Shown here: positions 7,194-14,677 of the stretch, in pieces
Position numbering within the stretch: position 1 is the stretch's first letter
Layout: every line of letters begins with the position of its first letter
From: Candidatus Thorarchaeota archaeon MP11T_1
Lineage (GTDB): Archaea; Asgardarchaeota; Thorarchaeia; Thorarchaeales; Thorarchaeaceae
DNA length: 17,975 bases
Direction: 5' to 3'
Assembly: GCA_002825515.1 (NCBI GenBank)
Contig: PJET01000045.1
Span: forward strand, 1-17,975
Notes under the pieces: generated by a model
The model's input: the letters and a program-made list of their open reading frames with translations, nothing else
Told to the model about the DNA's origin: nothing
Databases searched by the model: none
Program-made: the position numbers and the translations under genes

Positions 7194-10100
7194 TCACACA
7201 CCTCCTACCTTATCGCTCACGCGTTCGAACATCCTACGTCCTTCTTCAATATCTTGCATGAGAACGCGAAGTGCCTCAACTTTCTGTATTCTATCAAGGT
7301 CTTCTCTCTGTATGAGTTCCTCTAGTTGCGTGAAGGCTGCCAATAATGCCATTAGTGTATTGTCTATCTCTCGAACGAGCTCAGGTTCAATCTCAGGAAT
7401 CCTGAGACGTTTTTTCATTCTTCTTCGGTTCCAGACCAAATATCCAATGAGTCCACCGAAAATCCCTAAAGATGTAAGAAGTGCAAGTTCCGCCATAGTA
7501 AGGAGTCCAATTGTTGGTTCGGTAGGTATTGTGGGTTCAATCTCGAACAAATAGAAGCTTACACTAGCATATGTCATGGCATAGTTCTCATCACCAAGAA
7601 TGAGGAAAATACCGTTTATTCTCCCCTCGGAACTCCAGTAGCTAGGTGCAAATTGTGATGAGTAGAGACCGTCTTCAACGAAACCGGCAATGAAGAATGT
7701 CAAACTTCCGTTCGGAAGCTCGTACGCGATTGCGACGAACAAGTCATTGACTGGATTTCCATAATAATCTGTTAATTGTAAGTTGACATAGACACTTCTG
7801 CCCGCCTGATAATACAAAGTGTCCTCTGAAAGACTCGTTGATGTACTCAGAGTGTTTCGAAGTAGGAATTGATTCAGATTGTCTAGTAGAATACTATTGT
7901 TGCATTTCACAAGATTCTTGTTCATGAAGATTTTCGACGAGCTAAAGATAGCGAGTTCCGGGTCTGTGGAATCTAAAACCACGACGCTTTTTCCATCAAG
8001 TCTAACGTTAGCTTGAGACTGATTGTTCATTATGTATGCTCCGCCACCCAGCCAAACACAATCCAAACCGAGACCCAATGGTTTCGTTGTCACAATATCT
8101 GTTGTATTCTCTTTATCATGGCTCCCTGAAAGATAGTAACCATACTCCAAAAGCAATGGATTGAGTGCAGTAGTATTTGCGTTGTCATCATTGTCACCAA
8201 GAATGACCAATGTTCCTCCATTGCGTGTGAACTCTCGAAGAATATCTATCTCTGTCTGATTGAACTCTTCAGTTGGAGATATTATGAAGACAGTTGAGAA
8301 AGTCGCAAGTAAATCTTCGTCTAACTCCACTCCCGGTGTTTCTATCAGGTCAAGACCCACATCTGCCATTGTCTTCTTCATATTAGATAGACCAGAGAAT
8401 GTAGTCATTCTAAATGAATCAAAGAGACCAGTGATGGATCCCAGACTATCAAGATCATTCAGACTGAAATCCATCCCTATTGTGTCATCATCTGATGTGT
8501 CTTCTTGGGCTAGTGGAAAGCCGATTCCAGTATCCCCAGTAAGGTTCCCTGTGTCACCCAGACCTCCTATATCTCCCATGAGCGACCCAAACCCACCTCC
8601 ATGTGAAGTATCTAGGAGCATCATCGCCCTAGGATACTCTAAAACTCGCTCCAGTGTGATGTTGTCACTCCATCCCGCCTCTGTTTCGAGAACATAGTCA
8701 CATCTATGATACCCATCCATTCCAATGGGCGGTGAAAACAAGAATAATGAGAAGTCGTAGAATCCTTCAATTGTGTCTGCGCTGGTCAGTGACATATTGC
8801 CCCATTCTGAGGCATTTCCGTTGTTTGTAATGGTGAGATTTCCAAGTGACTCAGTAGTGGACAAGACGAAACTATAGAGACCAAAATCTGCTGGGAATCG
8901 GATGTCGAATGGAGCAAATGGTAGTTCTCTTGGAAATACTGATGTTGACGAAATCGGAGTAATGATGAATACATCTCGAAGAATAAAATCATCCAAAATT
9001 CCGACTCCTGTGGTGAGCAGTAGTTCTGTTGGATTTGAAACAAGATTAACGATTTGATCTAATCCGGTTGAAACAGCCCAAGCCGCAGTTCTCACACCCT
9101 CTGTTTCTGGTCGCCAATCTGTCATTAGCACTTCAGCTTTGAATGGTTCTACCACATCATGGGAGAAATATCTAGCAAACAGAGTTCCCTCATCTGCTGA
9201 GCCCTCAACTACCAACATAGCTCCGATAGCTGTGGAGTTTTCCTCACCTATATTCATAATTACAGCTCTTGATTGATATGTTTGACCTGCTTTTGCTATT
9301 CTTGGAACATCAGACTCTACAACAATGAGGTCTCCTTGAGTTAAAGCACCTGCGGGAATATCATATTGCCACATGGCATCAATTGATGCGTCAAGGACTG
9401 AGCGATTTTCCCCAAAACCCAAGGCTATTGTTACATTGGCAAGCTCATCAACATCTAGGGCTCCGAAATCCCACTGCATTGCTAAACCAACATCGCCATC
9501 AAAGACAGTAGAACCTGTCAAATTGTTGTCTGACACATGGTTGGCAATGTTGGATGAGTTACCGACCTCAAACGCAGAAAGCGGGATACTTGAATTCATT
9601 CCTACGTAAAAGTTACCATAACTCTCTGAGAGACCATATGCAAAGAGCTGTTGGTTGTCAAGGTCATATTTACCATGGTCTGATTCACTATCTAGATAGA
9701 GGTCCAATGAATAGGACACATACAGACTCACATTCTCAACCGGGTCGCTCCCAAGGTTGAGGATATAGGGTGTAATTCTGAGAGCAGTCAGAGGTAAAGG
9801 CGAGTAAGTTGTAAGATTATACGATTCAACTTTGAATGTGACATAGATTGAGTCATTATATGACAACACACCAACATAACGATTGTATGGTATATTAGCT
9901 GAAGCTGAAACCACTTGATGTAACTCACTTTTGACATCAAACATCATCAGATTCATTGGGTCTTCATTGTTCCATTTTATAGAGAACATGCCCATCATCA
10001 GATGGACTCCTGAATCCTGAGGGCTACGTTCATCAAGAGCCACGAGAGTTGTTCCGAAGCTACTCATCAGTAAAGTAGTTGATGCATCTGTTCCACTTGC

Positions 10101-11561
10101 TGTGATAAGTCCAAGTGCAAGAAGTGGCAAGCTTGTTGTTCGCGTGTGTGGATCTCCAGGAGTTTGTTTAGTACTTAGATAATTGAAGGCAGCCTGCAAA
10201 TTGAGAAGTCCTGCTCCACCATCATTAGCACCGTAGCCAATGGAAGTTGCAGTGTCTCGAAGAACATTTGCTAAGGTTATTGGAGTGACTCTATCAAACG
10301 CCTGTAATAGGATTGCTGCTGCACCTGCTGTGATGGCTGCTGAAGCAGTGGTCGTGTCTGCAATTGTATAATTCTCATCTATGGTTTCACCAAGTGAACC
10401 TCCAAGCAGTCCACCAAGTCCACCTAGGTCTCCAAGATCACTAAGTGATATATCTCCAAAACCAAGACCAGAAAGACCAACACCTGCTTTAGCTCCAACA
10501 ACACCCACTCCTGGAGCCACCAAATCCGGTTTTGTAAGTAGTGAGAGCGAGGGGCCTCTCCCAGAGAAGTCAGGTATCTCCTGTTTTTGAGTGTCATAGG
10601 CGCCTACACAGAATGATGCTGCATTTCCACCAGGTGACATAACAGTTAGATAATCCGGTCCGTCATCTCCTGAGGCCGCAATGACAAAGATACCCTTATT
10701 GGCAGCTATCTCGATTGCCTCAGAAACTGCATCATCGGGAGCACCCAGAGTATTGAATGGAAGAAGAATGATATCTGCACCCCGACTGCTAGCCCATTCA
10801 ATGCCCGACACAATCCAACTTGGAGCTGCAAAAAGTCCTCCTAGAGTCACCTTCGCAGAGAGTAGTGTTGCACCCGGTGCAATTCCCGCATAAATTCCTT
10901 CAGACATGTTTCCGGAACCCGCTGCTACAGAAGCAGCATATGTTCCATGTCCAACAAGGTCTAGAGGTAAGGTGTCTGCTTCTACAAATGATGCAAATGC
11001 AGATACGCTGAAGTCCGGATGAAGGGGATCAACACCTGTGTCAAGAACTGCAATAACAGTACCAGTTCCATTATATCCAGCATCCCAGAGGTCTCTTGCA
11101 CCAATTCGGTCAATGAGAGGTACATAGTCGTCTAAAGATGATGTGGTTGCTGTAGTAATCTGTATTTGTTCAATCGCTGCGATTTCGTTCGACCATATCC
11201 TTGTGATGAATGCTTCTTTAGCCAAGTCGACAATAGATGAACCTAACATCTTTACATGGAGCATACCAAGTGATTCGAATGTATCAATCAACTCTGCGGT
11301 ACGGTCTGCAAACAAAACTGCATTCTTAGCCTTGATTTCGCCTGCTTTTTCATCATACCCTACAAGTACATCAAGGCGCTGGTCCAAGGAAGTCTGATTG
11401 AGTAATGAATTATCGATTTTGTTCATGGATTCAGTCACATAGGGGCTTATTCCAACAACGGGTGGGAAAACGGACAGTCCACTGACAATGATGATGTATA
11501 CCAGAAAGTATGCCGCTAGTTTCTGGGTCAGATGCATCAATGTTTGTTTCAGACCTGCCAT
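7194..11561 (-). CDS. Membrane-anchored subtilase-like (S8) ectoprotein with GIFT/GldG-like domain, probable pseudoprotease
   Basis: The protein has 1455 residues from the ATG at 11561; a TTG at 11576 is an alternative. The order is: N-terminal hydrophobic segment (about 10-33); propeptide-like region (about 40-135); subtilisin-like domain (about 140-450); long beta-sandwich region including a CARDB-like part with NIGEENSTAIGAM; a GIFT-like domain (about 980-1235) with LLDTSH, TEEFNQTEIDIL, GGTLVILGD and NPLLLEYGY; an Ig-like domain; a membrane helix (about 1357-1379) followed by RRRMKKRLR; and a charged, probably coiled-coil cytoplasmic tail. Asp174 (VLDTG) and His205 (GHGT) are present. The oxyanion Asn is Asp299 (ASGDDG), and the nucleophile motif GTSMATP reads TTTASAA, placing Thr405 where Ser is expected. 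A Gly/Leu-rich insertion of about 40 residues precedes it. Proteolysis is therefore doubtful. The position between the ATPase genes suggests an auxiliary subunit of the ABC system, comparable to GldG. Confidence 0.85.
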   Translation of the reverse strand: MAGLKQTLMHLTQKLAAYFLVYIIIVSGLSVFPPVVGISPYVTESMNKIDNSLLNQTSLDQRLDVLVGYDEKAGEIKAKNAVLFADRTAELIDTFESLGMLHVKMLGSSIVDLAKEAFITRIWSNEIAAIEQIQITTATTSSLDDYVPLIDRIGARDLWDAGYNGTGTVIAVLDTGVDPLHPDFSVSAFASFVEADTLPLDLVGHGTYAASVAAGSGNMSEGIYAGIAPGATLLSAKVTLGGLFAAPSWIVSGIEWASSRGADIILLPFNTLGAPDDAVSEAIEIAANKGIFVIAASGDDGPDYLTVMSPGGNAASFCVGAYDTQKQEIPDFSGRGPSLSLLTKPDLVAPGVGVVGAKAGVGLSGLGFGDISLSDLGDLGGLGGLLGGSLGETIDENYTIADTTTASAAITAGAAAILLQAFDRVTPITLANVLRDTATSIGYGANDGGAGLLNLQAAFNYLSTKQTPGDPHTRTTSLPLLALGLITASGTDASTTLLMSSFGTTLVALDERSPQDSGVHLMMGMFSIKWNNEDPMNLMMFDVKSELHQVVSASANIPYNRYVGVLSYNDSIYVTFKVESYNLTTYSPLPLTALRITPYILNLGSDPVENVSLYVSYSLDLYLDSESDHGKYDLDNQQLFAYGLSESYGNFYVGMNSSIPLSAFEVGNSSNIANHVSDNNLTGSTVFDGDVGLAMQWDFGALDVDELANVTIALGFGENRSVLDASIDAMWQYDIPAGALTQGDLIVVESDVPRIAKAGQTYQSRAVIMNIGEENSTAIGAMLVVEGSADEGTLFARYFSHDVVEPFKAEVLMTDWRPETEGVRTAAWAVSTGLDQIVNLVSNPTELLLTTGVGILDDFILRDVFIITPISSTSVFPRELPFAPFDIRFPADFGLYSFVLSTTESLGNLTITNNGNASEWGNMSLTSADTIEGFYDFSLFLFSPPIGMDGYHRCDYVLETEAGWSDNITLERVLEYPRAMMLLDTSHGGGFGSLMGDIGGLGDTGNLTGDTGIGFPLAQEDTSDDDTIGMDFSLNDLDSLGSITGLFDSFRMTTFSGLSNMKKTMADVGLDLIETPGVELDEDLLATFSTVFIISPTEEFNQTEIDILREFTRNGGTLVILGDNDDNANTTALNPLLLEYGYYLSGSHDKENTTDIVTTKPLGLGLDCVWLGGGAYIMNNQSQANVRLDGKSVVVLDSTDPELAIFSSSKIFMNKNLVKCNNSILLDNLNQFLLRNTLSTSTSLSEDTLYYQAGRSVYVNLQLTDYYGNPVNDLFVAIAYELPNGSLTFFIAGFVEDGLYSSQFAPSYWSSEGRINGIFLILGDENYAMTYASVSFYLFEIEPTIPTEPTIGLLTMAELALLTSLGIFGGLIGYLVWNRRRMKKRLRIPEIEPELVREIDNTLMALLAAFTQLEELIQREDLDRIQKVEALRVLMQDIEEGRRMFERVSDKVGGV
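7201..7206 (-). promoter_or_regulatory. Ribosome binding site deciding the GTG start at 7192
   Basis: AGGAGG on the minus strand lies 8 bases before GTG 7192 and overlaps the alternative GTG at 7201 by one base. It therefore argues for the shorter protein. It lies inside the last codons of the preceding gene, whose protein ends in GGV. Confidence 0.75.
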
Positions 11562-11564
11562 CGA

Positions 11565-11570
11565 ATCACT
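11565..11570 (-). promoter_or_regulatory. Ribosome binding site of the subtilase-like gene
   Basis: AGTGAT on the minus strand matches part of the archaeal anti-SD complement GGAGGTGATC and lies 3 bases before ATG 11561. This spacing is expected when the GTGAT half is used. It overlaps the stop codon of the upstream ATPase gene and argues against the TTG at 11576. Confidence 0.5.
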
Positions 11571-13245
11571 TCTCAATTGTACCTTGAATGAGCCCTCGAG
11601 TTATAGCGACATAATAGTCAACCATATCCGCTACCGATTTCGTTTTCACAATTTTGACTGTAATGTCTTGTTCCTTTAAAGCTGTGACGCATTTCTCTGC
11701 AATTATTTCCAAGGGCTCGTCTGTGAATACCTTTAGAAGCTCCCCTCGCTGTAGAACAAAACGAACTCCCTTCACAGTTTCAAGTGTCCTTCGTGCTCTT
11801 GGGTCCACCTCTTCAAGCACAATCCCAACTGCAAATCCCCTGGAGGGCATAGACTCCTTTAGTGAGGCTGGACTTCCAAAAGCAACAAGGCTCTTTCCAC
11901 GCATAAAGACCGCCACCTTATCACAGAATTCAGCCTCAACAGGATAATGCGTAATGACAATTATCGAAGTTCCGTACTCTTGGTTGATATAAGACAGATA
12001 GCTCCATAGCTCATTTCTATTATCAGGATCAAGACCTGAAGTGGGTTCATCCATGAGGAGAACCTTTGGTTTATGTGCGAGCGCAATACCAATTGAAACT
12101 CTTCTCTGTTCTCCTCCACTAAGCTTTTTGGTTTGGTTGTTCCCTTTCTCCAGTATCCCAAAATCTCTCAGGAGGGTTTTGCCTCTCTGAATGAGCTGCC
12201 ACTCTGGAATATCATATTGTTTTCCAAAGGCTATGATGTTCTCAAGAGGAGTGAAAGTTTCGTACATGTATGAAAGGTCCTGTGGACAATATCCAAAGAA
12301 ATGTCTGACTTTCTGGGTCTGTCTTGAATCAATCCCTGCTATTCTTGCCACACCTGTGCTTGGAATGTCACCGATTAGCGCTTTCACAGTTGTTGATTTT
12401 CCTGCTCCAGACTCTCCAATAATGGCTAGCATTTCGCCCTCCCGTATTGAGAATGACACATTTTCTATGAGTTTCTTTCCACTCTTGATAGCCACTGTCA
12501 GATTTCTAGCTGCAATTACATCTCTATATTCAGGAGCTTGTTTCCAAGCAAAAGGCATGATGTAAACTTTGTTCGCTAGAATTGTGAGGTTTGGATTGTA
12601 ACTTGGTCCGATCAGAAGCTGGGGTTGTGCAACCATGTAGATCTTAGGGTCTCCTACCTCTTCCTCAGGAGCGACTCGTATTTCAAGTGTTCCCTCTGGA
12701 AGAATCGGAGCGGGTCTTGTTGATGCACCAACAATCGATCCCTTGATCATAATCATGGTCTTATCAGAACCCCTTCTCCCCCACACTGTGCACTCAACCT
12801 CCTGACTTTTCATCTTTTCAAGATCTTTCACAGCCTGCTGGAGGTCACGTCCGTCGTAATACAGGTCGTCTGCCATATTTCTCTTCAAGTAGTTCTGGAC
12901 CGTGATTTGTGTAGCTGCAACATCATCCTGACCTGACCCCTCGCCTCCCACTGTGAGTACTTTGTCAAGTTCTCCAGCTCGTTGCCTGCGCAAATCTTCC
13001 TCGACAAAAACAGCAATCTTACGTGTGAGGACACCTTTTTTGACTTTCAAGATTCGCCCTTTGAATTTCACGTCCTTACCAGTTGAGTTCAGCTTTCCTT
13101 CTACCTCACAATGTAATTCACGTGACTGTCGTGTTATGCACCAATCAACAGCTTCGCCTACTCGAGCTCCTGAGAAATATGCCTCTTCAACAAAGGCTGG
13201 CTTTTCCTCTTCAGGCAAATCCGTGCGATCCGTGTCCAACATCAT
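11566..13245 (-). CDS. ABC transporter ATP-binding protein with unusual N-terminal extension
   Basis: The protein has 559 residues from ATG 13245. The C-terminal half is a complete ABC ATPase: Walker A GESGAGKS at 277-284, Q-loop GYCPQ near 322, signature LSGGEQRR from 375, Walker B VLLMDEP from 395, D-loop SGLD, and H-loop His in VITHY near 433. A C-terminal accessory region of about 100 residues follows. The first 235 residues are not part of a usual ABC-2 ATPase. They are soluble, charged and look mixed alpha/beta (strands such as FKGRILKVKKG and TLEIRVAPEEE), and I do not recognise the fold. A GTG at 13257 follows the permease stop directly and would add four residues. However, GGTGAT at 13253-13258 is a good ribosome binding site 7 bases before ATG 13245, so the ATG is preferred. 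The start is 12 bases after the permease stop, and the 3' end is 4 bases before the next gene. It probably pairs with the second ATPase as a heterodimer; that is inference. Confidence 0.92.
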   Translation of the reverse strand: MMLDTDRTDLPEEEKPAFVEEAYFSGARVGEAVDWCITRQSRELHCEVEGKLNSTGKDVKFKGRILKVKKGVLTRKIAVFVEEDLRRQRAGELDKVLTVGGEGSGQDDVAATQITVQNYLKRNMADDLYYDGRDLQQAVKDLEKMKSQEVECTVWGRRGSDKTMIMIKGSIVGASTRPAPILPEGTLEIRVAPEEEVGDPKIYMVAQPQLLIGPSYNPNLTILANKVYIMPFAWKQAPEYRDVIAARNLTVAIKSGKKLIENVSFSIREGEMLAIIGESGAGKSTTVKALIGDIPSTGVARIAGIDSRQTQKVRHFFGYCPQDLSYMYETFTPLENIIAFGKQYDIPEWQLIQRGKTLLRDFGILEKGNNQTKKLSGGEQRRVSIGIALAHKPKVLLMDEPTSGLDPDNRNELWSYLSYINQEYGTSIIVITHYPVEAEFCDKVAVFMRGKSLVAFGSPASLKESMPSRGFAVGIVLEEVDPRARRTLETVKGVRFVLQRGELLKVFTDEPLEIIAEKCVTALKEQDITVKIVKTKSVADMVDYYVAITRGLIQGTIEK

Positions 13246-13252
13246 CTTCAAA

Positions 13253-13258
13253 ATCACC
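13253..13258 (-). promoter_or_regulatory. Ribosome binding site deciding the ATG start at 13245
   Basis: GGTGAT on the minus strand lies 7 bases before ATG 13245 and covers the alternative GTG 13257. It sits directly at the permease stop codon TAG and so links translation of the two genes. Confidence 0.65.
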
Positions 13259-14439
13259 TAATCCAGTGTGGCTTTCCTTGAGAATATGAAAGTAGCAACC
13301 AAAATTGCGATGGCTGAGAACCCAAATAGAATTAGAATTCTATCAATTACCTGCAGTAGGGTAAGTCCCTTGAACGCGGTGTCAATCAGAAGGTTAAGTC
13401 CTTGATTCATCGGAAGTATGGAATCCAAGATTCCAACATCGATGAAAAAGCCTGAAAGAATCAAGGTGCCAAATAAAACGAATAGGAACATCTGATTTGC
13501 TTGTAGTCGCGTACCTGCAACAGATGAAATCAAAATTCCAGTGGCAGATCCAGTGAGCGAACTTAGACTCATAATTACAACTAGAGAAATGAAACTTGTA
13601 TTTAGATTGAGATCAAATGCCAATACCCATAGTGTGACCAAGAGAAGTGACTGGAAGAAGCCAATAATTACATATCCAAATACCTTTGCTACTATTACTT
13701 CAAGCCTGTTGGTTGGTGTAAGTAGCATTCTTCGAAGGGGCACATCGCCAACAATTGATTGAGCGGATGTCATCGCAATTCCGAGATAACTCGAGAATAT
13801 GACAATAAATCCCCCAAATACGCTTTCGAGATATCCCCCTTCAGGAGTGAACTCAATAATTACACCCGGAAACACCTCTGAGCGGATCCAGAGCTTTGAT
13901 GCTCTGAACAAAATTGTTGCTGCTTGAATAACTCCTTGAATAGAAGCTGAAGCTAGGAAATCATTTCCATCATAATGAACCTCAATATATGTTGGCTCAT
14001 TTATTGTGAGATTGGCCTCGAATCCATTTGGAATCACTATGTAGGCATCTATCAATTGGTCATACAATGCTCTGTACGCATCTACAGTCGAATTATACAT
14101 CGTGATATTTGCGATTGCATCTAAGAAGGCAGTCAGATTCTCAGAGAGGTCTTCTCCATCATAGGTTCTTGTTGTGTCTAAGTCCACAATACCCAATAGT
14201 ATACCACTTTCTGTGGTTGTTTCATTTCCTGCATCATCGCCGCCATCTATCGCACCACCGCCGCCAAATCCCATTCCTCCAACACTACTTGCTTCAGTAA
14301 CATACCAGAGCATTCCGATAAGTGCCGCAGGAAGTAGGAAAATCAATAGGAGCGCGACTTTATCCTTGATTATTAGACGAAGTTCTTTCATCACCATGTT
14401 TCTGATGCGACGTGATGGTTTTGTAAGAACTTCAGCCAT
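13258..14439 (-). CDS. ABC-2 type transporter permease
   Basis: This is an integral membrane protein of 393 residues, the only clear permease of the operon. The first membrane helix (about 28-47, LLIFLLPAALIGMLWYVT) is followed by a large extracytoplasmic region (about 48-200). That region has a Gly/Asp-rich linker (GGMGFGGGGAIDGGDDAG) and several N-x-S/T sequons. Five more helices follow at about 205-225, 250-275, 283-307, 316-336 and 366-387. This arrangement and length fit the ABC2_membrane_3/NatB-like branch of ABC-2 permeases, which export substrates or act on cell-envelope processes. The motif VPLRRMLLTPTNR between helices 2 and 3 corresponds to the cytoplasmic loop typical of the family. 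The gene is first in the operon; GAGGG lies 7 bases before the ATG. The downstream ATPase begins 12 bases after its stop. Two permease chains are needed per transporter, so it probably works as a homodimer. The substrate is not evident. Confidence 0.92.
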   Translation of the reverse strand: MAEVLTKPSRRIRNMVMKELRLIIKDKVALLLIFLLPAALIGMLWYVTEASSVGGMGFGGGGAIDGGDDAGNETTTESGILLGIVDLDTTRTYDGEDLSENLTAFLDAIANITMYNSTVDAYRALYDQLIDAYIVIPNGFEANLTINEPTYIEVHYDGNDFLASASIQGVIQAATILFRASKLWIRSEVFPGVIIEFTPEGGYLESVFGGFIVIFSSYLGIAMTSAQSIVGDVPLRRMLLTPTNRLEVIVAKVFGYVIIGFFQSLLLVTLWVLAFDLNLNTSFISLVVIMSLSSLTGSATGILISSVAGTRLQANQMFLFVLFGTLILSGFFIDVGILDSILPMNQGLNLLIDTAFKGLTLLQVIDRILILFGFSAIAILVATFIFSRKATLD

Positions 14440-14446
14440 TTTGTTT

Positions 14447-14451
14447 CCCTC
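14447..14451 (-). promoter_or_regulatory. Ribosome binding site of the permease gene
   Basis: GAGGG on the minus strand lies 7 bases before ATG 14439. Confidence 0.6.
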
Positions 14452-14489
14452 TTTTTTATGGTGGCATTAGACTCAACTAAACTTTCTGC

Positions 14490-14500
14490 AAATTATACTT
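14490..14500 (-). promoter_or_regulatory. Candidate TATA box of the five-gene operon
   Basis: AAGTATAATTT on the minus strand lies about 50 bases before the permease ATG. A start of transcription about 25 bases downstream would give a leader of about 25-30 bases, long enough to contain the GAGGG site. The call is by similarity to archaeal TATA boxes only; no clear BRE is seen. Confidence 0.4.
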
Positions 14501-14600
14501 GACGAAGGCACCCTCTTGTTTAACTCTATTAAGGGTTTAGCACCTATCATCTAGTCCAGGTATGAGGGCTCAAGTCGTTTTTTCGTTAGTTGTCCTAAGG

Positions 14601-14608
14601 ATATAAAT
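14601..14608 (+). promoter_or_regulatory. Candidate TATA box of the plus-strand gene
   Basis: ATATAAAT sits in the A/T-rich stretch at 14601-14620. Transcription would start near 14630, leaving a leader of about 45 bases before the TTG at 14678. This is the strongest TATA-like element in the intergenic region. Confidence 0.5.
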
Positions 14609-14662
14609 AAAAAATAATAACTGTATACCCACTAGGAATAATTCTATACGAATACGCTCCCG

Positions 14663-14668
14663 AAGAGG
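14663..14668 (+). promoter_or_regulatory. Ribosome binding site supporting the TTG start at 14678
   Basis: AAGAGG lies 9 bases before TTG 14678. The frame is closed upstream by TAA at 14639, and no in-frame ATG follows until well into the conserved-looking N-terminal part. TTG is thus the only reasonable start. Confidence 0.6.
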
Positions 14669-14677
14669 TTCTTTGAT

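Larger units (their letters stand above)
14440..14677. other. Divergent intergenic promoter region
   Basis: This is the only sizeable non-coding stretch in the window. It separates the minus-strand operon from the plus-strand gene and carries a TATA-like element for each direction, at 14490-14500 and 14601-14608. I see no tRNA or riboswitch-like structure. Between the two boxes lie about 100 bases in which regulators could bind, but I could not identify a convincing inverted repeat. Confidence 0.6.

Noticed and set aside
8260..8697. Plus-strand frame of 145 residues
   Set aside because: It is antisense to the GIFT-like part of the subtilase-like gene; its composition is Ser/Pro-rich shadow sequence without start signals.
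7194..11561. Active secreted subtilisin (straightforward S8 protease call)
   Set aside because: Asp and His motifs are present, but the oxyanion Asn and nucleophilic Ser positions carry Asp and Thr, so activity cannot be assumed.
14440..14677. tRNA, riboswitch or other structured RNA in the divergent spacer
   Set aside because: I found no cloverleaf, no recognisable aptamer core and no strong hairpin; only TATA-like boxes and SD sites are supportable.
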